Shown: positions 1 through 6,451 of the stretch, one piece after another
Layout of the letters: every line of letters begins with the position of its first letter
Numbering within the stretch: position 1 is the stretch's first letter
Origin: Gammaproteobacteria bacterium
GTDB taxonomy: Bacteria; Pseudomonadota; Gammaproteobacteria; Steroidobacterales; Steroidobacteraceae
NCBI GenBank assembly: GCA_003162555.1
Contig: PMNQ01000172.1
Coordinates: 1 to 6,451 of the forward strand
DNA length: 6,451 nt
Direction: 5' to 3'
Translations under genes and position numbers: made by a program
Notes under the pieces: generated by a model
The model's input: the letters and a program-made list of their open reading frames with translations, nothing else
Told to the model about the DNA's origin: nothing
The model's database searches: none

Positions 1-3000
1 GCCCGGGTCAAGAGCGCCGTGATCTTCGCTGCGGACGCCCCGCCGGGTACGCTCACGGCCGCTCACCGCACCCTCGAATCAATTGCCAAGGCGGCCCAAT
101 CGCTGGCAGAGAGACTGGCCGCAGGCCCGGAGAACCAAGCCAGAGTGTGGGCGCAGACCCTCGCTCGGCAGTGCCAAGAGACCCTGGCCGATCTGGTGTT
201 CATCGCCCCCTGGACCTTGCTGCCGGAGGCTCCCAGCAGCCTGGACGGATTTGCAGGCCTCGATGAAATTCCGACGCTGCGCGAGTTGGCTGGGGCCGCT
301 TCACGACTCCTACCCGCCATCGAGGCACGGCTCTGGCCGGGCGCCGGAGACGCAGACTGGTGGGCCGAGTTACGTCGCTTGCTAGCCGAATGCAGCCAGC
401 GCGCCGGCAAGAGGATCGCGATCGTGCAAAGGCTTGCGCTTCACGCCGGCGACCTGGCGCGCATGGAGTACGACTTCCTCTTCGATGAGACACGCAACCT
501 GTTGGCCATCGGGTACAACGTGGATGATCGCCGACGCGACACGAGCTTCTACGACCTGCTGGCCTCCGAGGCGCGCCTCGCCAGTTTTATTGCCATTGCC
601 AAGAACGACGTACCGGCACAGCACTGGTTCCGGCTTGGACGCGCTGTGACTCCGGTGGGAAATGGAGCGGCACTCATCTCCTGGTCGGGCTCGATGTTCG
701 AATACCTCATGCCTTCGCTGGTGCTGCGGGCGCCAGCCGGGAGCCTGCTGGATCAAACCAACCGCCTGATCGTGCGCCGGCAGGTCAGTTACGGCGCAGA
801 GCTCGGGGTTCCGTGGGGCATATCGGAGTCCGCGTACAACGCGCGCGATATCGAACTGACCTACCAGTACTCCAATTTTGGCGTGCCCGGCCTTGGGCTC
901 AAGCGCGGCCTGGGTGAGAACACTGTCGTTGCTCCCTACGCCACCGCGCTGGCGGCGATGGTCAATCCCGCCATTGCAGTGGCGAACTTTCACCGCCTGG
1001 AGACTGCCGGAGCGCTCGGCCGCTTTGGATATTACGAAGCAATCGACTACACGCGCTCACATCTTCCTGACGGCAGCAAGCTCGCCATTGTGTGGGCCTA
1101 CATGGCTCATCACCAGGGCATGACGATTGGCGCGATCGGCAACGTGCTGCACGACGGGCACATGCGCGAGCGCTTTCATGCCGAGCCCATGGTGAAGGCC
1201 ACCGAGCTGCTGCTGCAGGAGCGCACGCCACGCGATGTGCCGGTGGTGCACCCACGCGCCGAGGAAGTCACCTCGGCTGCACGCGTCAACGATGGACTGA
1301 CGCCGATCGTGCGTCACCTGTATACGCCGCACGATGTGACGCCGCAGACGCACCTGCTCTCGAACGGACGTTACGCCGTGATGCTGACCGCGGCCGGTTC
1401 CGGATACAGCCGCTGGGGCGACGTGTCAGTCACGCGCTGGCGTGAAGATCCCACCCGCGACGATTCCGGCAGCTACGTATTCCTGCGTGATGTGGACAGC
1501 GGCGCCGTCTGGTCCACCGGCTACCAGCCATGCGGCGTCGAAGCGGACCGGTACGAGGTCGCGTTCACGGAGGATCGTGCCGAATATCGCCGCATTGACG
1601 GCACCATGACCACGACGCTGGAAGTCCTGGTTTCTCCTGAGGCCGACTCCGAAGTGCGCCGCGTCACGCTGAGCAATGCCGGCAATCGGGCGCGCGACAT
1701 CGACGTCACTTCCTATAGTGAACTCGTGCTAGCTCCGGCGGCGGCCGACCTGGCGCATCCGGCATTTTCCAAGTTGTTCGTGCAAACCGAATACCTGGAG
1801 AAATCCCGCGCGCTGCTGGCCACGCGACGCCGACGCACGCCGGAGGAGCCCGAAGTCTGGGCCGCACACCACGCCGTCGTCGAAGGCGAGAGCCTGCGCT
1901 CGCCGGAGTATGAAACCGATCGCGCGCGCTTTCTTGGTCGCGGGCGGGAGCTGCGCGAGGCAATCGCCGTGCTGGACGGCCGCCGCTTGTCCAACACCGT
2001 CGGCACCGTGCTCGATGCTGTGTTCGTACTGCGCCACCGCGTGCGTGTACCGGCGGGAGGCACGGTGCGCATTGCGTTGTGGACATCCCTCGCCGCCACT
2101 CGCACCGGTCTGCTCGAGTTGCTGGACAGGCACCAGGAGGTCAATGCCTTTGTGCGCACCGGCACGTTGACCTGGACGCAGGGGCAGGTGCAGCTGCGTC
2201 ACCTTGGAATCGATGCGGCCGAGGCGAATCTGTTCCAGCGACTCGCCGGCCACGTGCTTTATGCCAACGCCGCCATGCGACCAGTCTCCGCGACCATCAA
2301 TCGCGGGGCCGGTGGCCCGCAGGGATTGTGGGCTCTGGGAATCTCCGGGGACCTGCCCATCGTGCTGGTGCGCATCGACACGGTGGAAGACATCGACATC
2401 GCCCGGCAGTTGCTGCGGGCCCAGGAATACTGGCGGCTCAAACAGCTGGCCGTTGACCTGGTGATCCTCAATGAACGCGCGACGACCTATGTCCAGGACC
2501 TGCAGGATGCGCTGGAGACGCAGCTGCGCATGAGTCAATCGCGGCCGCGTTTCGGCGGCGACAATGCGCGCGGCGCGGTCTTCATCGTACGCAGCGATCA
2601 CATCTCGAATCAGACGCGCGCGTTGCTGGTCTCCGTAGCCCGGGTCGTGCTGGCAGGACAGCGCGGCAGCCTGGCCGTGCAGCTCGACCGTCACCGCGAA
2701 CCGCCTGGTGATGCTGCGCTGGATCACGGCAATCAGATGCCCGCTGCGCTGCTGCCAGGCGCCTCGTTGCCGCAGGGTCTGGAATTTTTCAACGGGCTCG
2801 GAGGTTTCGCCGCCGACGGGCGCGAATACTTCACTCTGCTCGGACCCACGCAAACCACTCCGGCTCCCTGGATCAACGTGATTGCCAATCCGAATTTTGG
2901 CTTCCAGGTCGCGGCCGAGGGCGGTGGATCAACCTGGTCGCTCAACAGCCGCGAAAACCAGCTTACGCCCTGGTCGAACGACCCTGTGACGGACCGTTCC

Positions 3001-5193
3001 GGTGAAGCGCTGTATCTGCGCGACGAGGAGAGCGGCGAGCTGTGGAGCCCGACGGCCACGCCCATCCGGGAACCCGGCGCGACGTACGCCGCCTGGCATG
3101 GTCAGGGCTACAGCCGCTTCGGGCACAGCTCGCACGGCATTGCAGTCGAACTGCTGATGTTTGTTCCGCTCGCGGATTCCATCAGGATCTCGCGGCTGCG
3201 GATCCGCAATACATCGGCGCAGCGGCGCCGTCTGTCGGTCACCGCATACGCCGAGTGCGTGCTGGGTGCGGCGCGCAGCGCCACAGCACCCTACATCGTC
3301 ACGGCAGTGGACGCTGAAAGCGGCGCGTTACTGGCCCGCAACCCCTGGAAAACCCAGTCTGCCGAACGCACCGCCTTCACCGATCTGGGTGGACGGCAAA
3401 CAGCCTGGACCTGCGATCGAAGGGAATTCATCGGACGCCATGGCACGTTGGCGAATCCCGCAGCGCTCACTGGCCTCAAGCCACTGTCCCAGCGTGTGGG
3501 GGCCGGTCTGGATCCCTGCTGGGCGATGCAAACATTTATTGAGCTGGAGGCGGATGAGGCGACCGAGGTCGTCTGGCTGCTCGGCGATGCGCCAAACCTC
3601 ATGGAAGCGCAGGGTTTGATCACGCGCTATCGATCCGCCGATCTTGATGAGATCTACCGCCAGGTACTGGCGCATTGGGATGAGGTACTGGGCACGATTC
3701 AGGTCAAGACACCTGACCGTTCCATGGATCTGATGCTCAACCGCTGGTTGCTATACCAGACGCTGTCCTGCCGCATCTGGGCGCGTGGCGGTTTCTATCA
3801 GGCCAGCGGGGCCTATGGCTTCCGCGATCAGCTTCAGGACGGCATGGCCCTCGCGCTGACACAGCCCGCGCTGACACGCCAGCACTTGCTGCGGGCCGCC
3901 GGCCGCCAGTTTCGCGACGGCGACGTGCAGCACTGGTGGTTGCCCGGAAGCGGGCAGGGCGTGCGCACACGGATCAGCGACGATAGGGTTTGGCTGGCGT
4001 ACTGCGCGGCGCAATACGTGCTCGCCACCGGCGACGCCGCCGTGCTCGACGAGCAGATTTACTTTCTGGAAGGTCAGGCGCTGCTCGCCGGCGAGCATGA
4101 GGTCTATTTTCAGCCGGTGACCGCGGATGAGAGTGCGACGCTGTTCGAGCACTGCGCGCTCGCCCTGGATCAGAGTCTGCAGCTCGGCGAGCATGGCCTG
4201 CCGCTGATAGGCACGGGAGACTGGAATGACGGGTTCAATCGCGTCGGCGAGCGGGGTCAGGGCGAAAGTGTCTGGCTGGGCTGGTTTCTCTACGCCACGC
4301 TGACCGCGTTTGCACCGCTCGCGCACAGTCGCAACGAACTGGCCCGCAGCACTGGCTGGCAGGGCCACGCTGCCGCATTGCGCGTGGCGCTGGAAGCCAG
4401 CGGCTGGGATGGCCAATGGTATCGGCGCGCCTACTATGACGATGGTACGGCGCTGGGGTCTGCCGCGAGCGAGGAATGCCGCATCGACGCCATCGCGCAA
4501 TCCTGGGCTGTGCTGTCTGGCGCTGGTGACTTTGCGCGGGTGCGAATCGCCATGGCGGAGGTCAACAGCCAGCTCATGAACCGCAACAACGCGCTGGCAC
4601 TGCTGTTCACGCCACCATTCGATCAAAGCGCGCATGACCCAGGCTACGTCAAGGCCTATCCGCCTGGCATACGCGAGAACGGCGGCCAATACACGCACGG
4701 CGCCCTGTGGTCAGTCATGGCGTTTGCGGCACTCGGGCAGGGCAACGAGGCCGCCGAGCTGTTTGCCCTGCTCAATCCCGTCAATCGCACGCGCACGCGC
4801 ACGGATGTGCAGCGCTACAAGGTGGAACCCTATGTGGTCGCGGCGGACGTCTATTCCCAGCCCCCGCATGTCGGCCGCGGCGGTTGGACCTGGTACACCG
4901 GTTCGGCGGGTTGGATGTATCGCGCCGGCATCGAGTCGATCCTGGGAATGCGCGTGCAGGGCGCGAGCCTGCATCTGGCGCCGTGCCTGCCGGCGCATTG
5001 GCCACTTGCCGAAATCATCTACCGGTACCGCTCGACGCGTTACGAGATCCTCATCGACAATCCGCTGCGTGCGGGCCAGGGCATCGCGCGCCTCGAGCTC
5101 GATGGCACAATGATTCCGGCTGGCCTGGCGTGCATCCAGCTGGTCGATGACGGAGGCGTGCACCACGTGCGCGTGCTGCTTGGCCAGCACTGA
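1..5193 (+). CDS. ndvB: Cyclic beta-1,2-glucan synthase (NdvB/ChvB type), C-terminal 1730 residues, 5'-partial
   Basis: The frame is open from base 1 and ends at TGA 5191-5193. The GTG at 19 is an internal Val codon, not a start. Residues are numbered from base 1. Seen: a helical linker (1-150); a glycoamylase-like domain (about 157-410) with SEARLASF (E190), SMFEY (E234), ESAYN (E276) and AHHQGM (370-374); a first GH94-type beta-supersandwich (about 450-690); a helical segment with GISGDLPI (780-787); a second supersandwich (about 927-1190); and a GH94 helical barrel with FRDQLQD (R1275-D1280), QHWW (H1311), GTGDWNDG (1404-1411), QYTHGALW (H1566) and TGSAGW (T1633). A C-terminal beta domain follows. 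Known of the family: full proteins are about 2800 residues; an N-terminal GT84 part polymerises UDP-glucose at the inner membrane, the middle domain (GH189) cyclises, and GH94 controls chain length by phosphorolysis. By family comparison, D1410 is the likely GH94 general acid. The GT84 part and membrane helices are off the left edge, so their presence is inferred. No frameshift or lost key motif was seen. The family call is firm; the exact glucan product is inferred. Confidence 0.95.
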   Translation, partial: ARVKSAVIFAADAPPGTLTAAHRTLESIAKAAQSLAERLAAGPENQARVWAQTLARQCQETLADLVFIAPWTLLPEAPSSLDGFAGLDEIPTLRELAGAASRLLPAIEARLWPGAGDADWWAELRRLLAECSQRAGKRIAIVQRLALHAGDLARMEYDFLFDETRNLLAIGYNVDDRRRDTSFYDLLASEARLASFIAIAKNDVPAQHWFRLGRAVTPVGNGAALISWSGSMFEYLMPSLVLRAPAGSLLDQTNRLIVRRQVSYGAELGVPWGISESAYNARDIELTYQYSNFGVPGLGLKRGLGENTVVAPYATALAAMVNPAIAVANFHRLETAGALGRFGYYEAIDYTRSHLPDGSKLAIVWAYMAHHQGMTIGAIGNVLHDGHMRERFHAEPMVKATELLLQERTPRDVPVVHPRAEEVTSAARVNDGLTPIVRHLYTPHDVTPQTHLLSNGRYAVMLTAAGSGYSRWGDVSVTRWREDPTRDDSGSYVFLRDVDSGAVWSTGYQPCGVEADRYEVAFTEDRAEYRRIDGTMTTTLEVLVSPEADSEVRRVTLSNAGNRARDIDVTSYSELVLAPAAADLAHPAFSKLFVQTEYLEKSRALLATRRRRTPEEPEVWAAHHAVVEGESLRSPEYETDRARFLGRGRELREAIAVLDGRRLSNTVGTVLDAVFVLRHRVRVPAGGTVRIALWTSLAATRTGLLELLDRHQEVNAFVRTGTLTWTQGQVQLRHLGIDAAEANLFQRLAGHVLYANAAMRPVSATINRGAGGPQGLWALGISGDLPIVLVRIDTVEDIDIARQLLRAQEYWRLKQLAVDLVILNERATTYVQDLQDALETQLRMSQSRPRFGGDNARGAVFIVRSDHISNQTRALLVSVARVVLAGQRGSLAVQLDRHREPPGDAALDHGNQMPAALLPGASLPQGLEFFNGLGGFAADGREYFTLLGPTQTTPAPWINVIANPNFGFQVAAEGGGSTWSLNSRENQLTPWSNDPVTDRSGEALYLRDEESGELWSPTATPIREPGATYAAWHGQGYSRFGHSSHGIAVELLMFVPLADSIRISRLRIRNTSAQRRRLSVTAYAECVLGAARSATAPYIVTAVDAESGALLARNPWKTQSAERTAFTDLGGRQTAWTCDRREFIGRHGTLANPAALTGLKPLSQRVGAGLDPCWAMQTFIELEADEATEVVWLLGDAPNLMEAQGLITRYRSADLDEIYRQVLAHWDEVLGTIQVKTPDRSMDLMLNRWLLYQTLSCRIWARGGFYQASGAYGFRDQLQDGMALALTQPALTRQHLLRAAGRQFRDGDVQHWWLPGSGQGVRTRISDDRVWLAYCAAQYVLATGDAAVLDEQIYFLEGQALLAGEHEVYFQPVTADESATLFEHCALALDQSLQLGEHGLPLIGTGDWNDGFNRVGERGQGESVWLGWFLYATLTAFAPLAHSRNELARSTGWQGHAAALRVALEASGWDGQWYRRAYYDDGTALGSAASEECRIDAIAQSWAVLSGAGDFARVRIAMAEVNSQLMNRNNALALLFTPPFDQSAHDPGYVKAYPPGIRENGGQYTHGALWSVMAFAALGQGNEAAELFALLNPVNRTRTRTDVQRYKVEPYVVAADVYSQPPHVGRGGWTWYTGSAGWMYRAGIESILGMRVQGASLHLAPCLPAHWPLAEIIYRYRSTRYEILIDNPLRAGQGIARLELDGTMIPAGLACIQLVDDGGVHHVRVLLGQH

Positions 5194-5244
5194 AATCCAG
5201 CCACACGCTCTCCGTCATCACAGTTGCGGCCTGCGCTCACGCTG
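5194..5244. other. Short intergenic gap between convergent genes
   Basis: These 51 bp separate the glucan synthase stop codon from the TAG of the convergently transcribed lipoprotein gene. A bidirectional terminator would be expected here, but I see no strong GC hairpin followed by a T-run on either strand. The best candidate is a weak imperfect pairing of GCGGC with GCTGC at about 5226-5245. Termination may be Rho-dependent, or may occur inside the facing genes. Confidence 0.5.
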
Positions 5245-6195
5245 CTATCGAGCCGATACCAGAGCGTTGTCGATCGTCACTTCCACGCGGCGATTTTGCG
5301 CGCGGCCCGTGCTCGAGCCGTTGTCGCCGATCGGAGAACTCTCACCCTGACCCGAGGCAGTCAGGCGGCTCGAGGCCACGCCCCGATTCACCAGATAGGC
5401 CTTCACGGCATCAGCACGGCGCTCCGACAAACCCTGGTTGTACTCGTTGCTGCCGACACTATCGGTAAAGCCAACGATCTGTGCGTTGCGTTCTTCATGA
5501 TGCGTGAGGAAGTCCGCCAGTTTTACCAGGTGCGTCGTGCCGCCGGCGTTCAGGTTGGCCGTTCCGGTTGTGAACAGCAAATCGCCGAGCGTGACGACCA
5601 TGCCGTGATCCGTATTCCTGGCCTGCAGGTCAGTCAGCTGCTGCTGCAGATCCGCCGCATTGCGCTGCGCTAAGGCGCTGGCATCACGCGCAGCGTCCGC
5701 CTGCAGCTTTTGCTCATTGGCGTCAATCCGTGCATCCGCCGACGCCTGGTTGGCAGTAGCCGTCTCCTGGTGCGCGTTGTCGGCCTCCTGCTTGGCAACC
5801 GCGACCTGCTGATGAGCAGCGTCAGCTTCCGCGGTGCGCGCCTGCAACTGCATGGCGGCGCGCTGTTGCGCAATGATCTTGCGCTGGTCCAGCGACCACT
5901 GATTGTGCGCGGCGGCATCAGCGATGGAGATCTTACGATCAGCCATGAATTGCAGATGGGCGGTGACGTCCCGGTCGGCCTGCGGCTGTTCCGCTGCGGT
6001 GACCGCGATGTTGGCCTGCTCCATGGCCAGTGGCGCGCGGCCCGTCAACTGCGGATCCGACTGCAGTTGCGTCAGCCTGGCCCGCAGTGCCGCGGCGCCA
6101 TCGGGTTCGGTCGGCGTGGTCGCGCACGCCGTCAGCAGTGCAGCAGCAATGGCGGCAGCAATCAGGGCGTTGGTGGTTGAAGTGGTGCGATTCAT
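5245..6195 (-). CDS. Outer-membrane lipoprotein with DUF4398-like region and C-terminal OmpA domain
   Basis: Complete 316-residue protein. ATG 6195-6193 is the chosen start because it has a well-placed AGGAG and is followed directly by a lipoprotein signal: a short polar N-terminus, hydrophobic residues 10-21 and lipobox L21-T22-A23-C24. Cys24 should be lipidated. Ala at +2 lacks the Asp inner-membrane retention signal, so outer-membrane sorting is expected. Residues about 35-100 resemble DUF4398. Residues about 100-193 are Ala/Gln-rich, lack proline and look like a long coiled coil. Residues about 199-310 are an OmpA/Pal-type domain: GDLLF near its start, GFTD (D245), NQGLSERRADAV (N253, R260) and a closing NRRVEVTI. 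In this family the equivalent Asp and Arg bind the diaminopimelate of peptidoglycan. Likely role: non-covalent tethering of the outer membrane to the cell wall. It is not canonical Pal, because of the added helical region. It overlaps the upstream DUF4398-like gene and converges on the glucan synthase gene. The domain call is strong; the physiological role is unproven. Confidence 0.93.
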   Translation of the reverse strand: MNRTTSTTNALIAAAIAAALLTACATTPTEPDGAAALRARLTQLQSDPQLTGRAPLAMEQANIAVTAAEQPQADRDVTAHLQFMADRKISIADAAAHNQWSLDQRKIIAQQRAAMQLQARTAEADAAHQQVAVAKQEADNAHQETATANQASADARIDANEQKLQADAARDASALAQRNAADLQQQLTDLQARNTDHGMVVTLGDLLFTTGTANLNAGGTTHLVKLADFLTHHEERNAQIVGFTDSVGSNEYNQGLSERRADAVKAYLVNRGVASSRLTASGQGESSPIGDNGSSTGRAQNRRVEVTIDNALVSAR

Positions 6196-6451
6196 GGCGT
6201 TGCTCCTGCGTTGCGCTTCATTTCTTCCGACAGGGTGTCGGTGCTATGGAGCATGTCGTCGTTGACAGCCTGGTCTCTGGCCGCATTGGTCTGGGCAAGT
6301 GCCAGTTCAGCGTCGACTTTCGATTCCTGCGCCAGCCGCTCGGCCTGGATCATGTGCTGGTCTTTGACGGCGGCGTCCGCCGCATCCAGCTTGCTGCGCG
6401 CCTCGGCCAGCGCCGGCGTGGCGACGGGGGCGACGTGGGCCTGGTCAGCAA
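6192..6451 (-). CDS. DUF4398-like small envelope protein, C-terminal 85 residues, 5'-partial
   Basis: On the minus strand the frame starting at 6449 (GCT) is open for 85 codons to TGA 6194-6192. The gene's start lies beyond the right edge. The visible part is Ala/Gln/Asp/Glu-rich and almost entirely helix-forming, beginning ADQAHVAPVATPALAEARSK and continuing with spaced AERLAQES and DAELALAQ segments, a pattern typical of DUF4398. It ends in a polar tail, EEMKRNAGATP. Family members are small secreted proteins or lipoproteins with an N-terminal signal, which would lie in the missing part. Its TGA overlaps the ATG of the OmpA lipoprotein gene in an ATGA junction, and it carries that gene's ribosome-binding site, so the two are almost certainly co-transcribed. 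The biochemical function of DUF4398 is not known to me; a periplasmic or outer-membrane partner of the lipoprotein is a guess from context. Confidence 0.8.
   Translation of the reverse strand, partial: ADQAHVAPVATPALAEARSKLDAADAAVKDQHMIQAERLAQESKVDAELALAQTNAARDQAVNDDMLHSTDTLSEEMKRNAGATP
6203..6207 (-). promoter_or_regulatory. Shine-Dalgarno site of the OmpA-lipoprotein gene
   Basis: The minus strand reads AGGAG, then seven bases (CAACGCC), then ATG at 6195. This is a strong, well-spaced ribosome-binding site that fixes the start of the lipoprotein gene. It lies inside the last codons of the upstream DUF4398-like gene, so ribosomes terminating there could re-initiate at the overlapping ATGA. 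Confidence 0.8.

Noticed and set aside
19..21. GTG at base 19 as the start of the large reading frame
   Set aside because: The frame is open through base 1, there is no Shine-Dalgarno sequence, and the protein family has a large N-terminal part ahead of this point. The GTG is an internal Val codon and the gene is cut by the window edge.
1729..2853. 374-codon minus-strand open frame opposite the glucan synthase
   Set aside because: It lies wholly antisense to a well-conserved coding region, its translation shows no recognisable domain, and long antisense frames are expected in GC-rich coding DNA.
3751..4698. 315-codon minus-strand open frame opposite the GH94 catalytic region
   Set aside because: It lies antisense to the conserved catalytic motifs and its product has no recognisable fold or signal; it is a codon-bias shadow.
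5194..5250. Rho-independent terminator between the convergent genes
   Set aside because: Only a weak, wobble-containing 5-bp pairing (GCGGC with GCTGC) and a 3-bp stem could be drawn, with no T-run on either strand.
5670..5920. Tandem DNA repeat in the coiled-coil part of the lipoprotein gene
   Set aside because: The Ala/Gln/Asp periodicity is at protein level only; I see no exact nucleotide repeat unit.
5224..6180. Plus-strand open frames (5224-5673 and 5710-6180) antisense to the lipoprotein gene
   Set aside because: The opposite strand encodes a clear lipobox, coiled coil and OmpA domain in one continuous frame, whereas the plus-strand translations resemble nothing known.

Overview
The window is GC-rich DNA (low-to-mid 60% GC by eye) from a Gram-negative bacterium. 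The evidence for that is an outer-membrane-type lipoprotein with an OmpA-like peptidoglycan-binding domain, and a cyclic beta-1,2-glucan synthase, whose product is typically periplasmic. A lipoprotein carrying a DUF4398-like region plus OmpA, preceded by a second DUF4398-like protein, is an arrangement I associate with beta- and gammaproteobacteria. That placement is inference; no rRNA or other marker is present.

Layout. Bases 1-5193 (+) hold the C-terminal 1730 residues of an NdvB/ChvB-type cyclic beta-1,2-glucan synthase, whose N-terminal part lies off the left edge. The visible part runs: helical linker, glycoamylase-like (GH189-type) cyclisation domain, a first GH94-like beta-supersandwich module with a degenerate helical part, then a complete GH94 phosphorylase module with its GDWNDG catalytic motif. 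A 51-bp gap follows, and two genes converge on it from the right. Bases 5245-6195 (-) encode a complete 316-residue lipoprotein with a DUF4398-like helical region, a long coiled coil and an OmpA domain. Bases 6192-6451 (-) encode the C-terminal 85 residues of a small DUF4398-like protein that overlaps the lipoprotein start by an ATGA junction. No RNA gene, mobile element, CRISPR array or long non-coding stretch was seen.

How the genes fit together. In characterised synthases a GT84 domain elongates beta-1,2-glucan, the middle glycoamylase-like domain closes the ring by transglycosylation, and the GH94 domain trims chains by phosphorolysis to set ring size. The two minus-strand genes are probably one translationally coupled unit whose products act at the outer membrane-peptidoglycan interface. 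Both transcription units concern the cell envelope, but they converge and nothing in the sequence shows co-regulation. Overall this is an ordinary, well-conserved chromosomal region, and I found no convincing new system.
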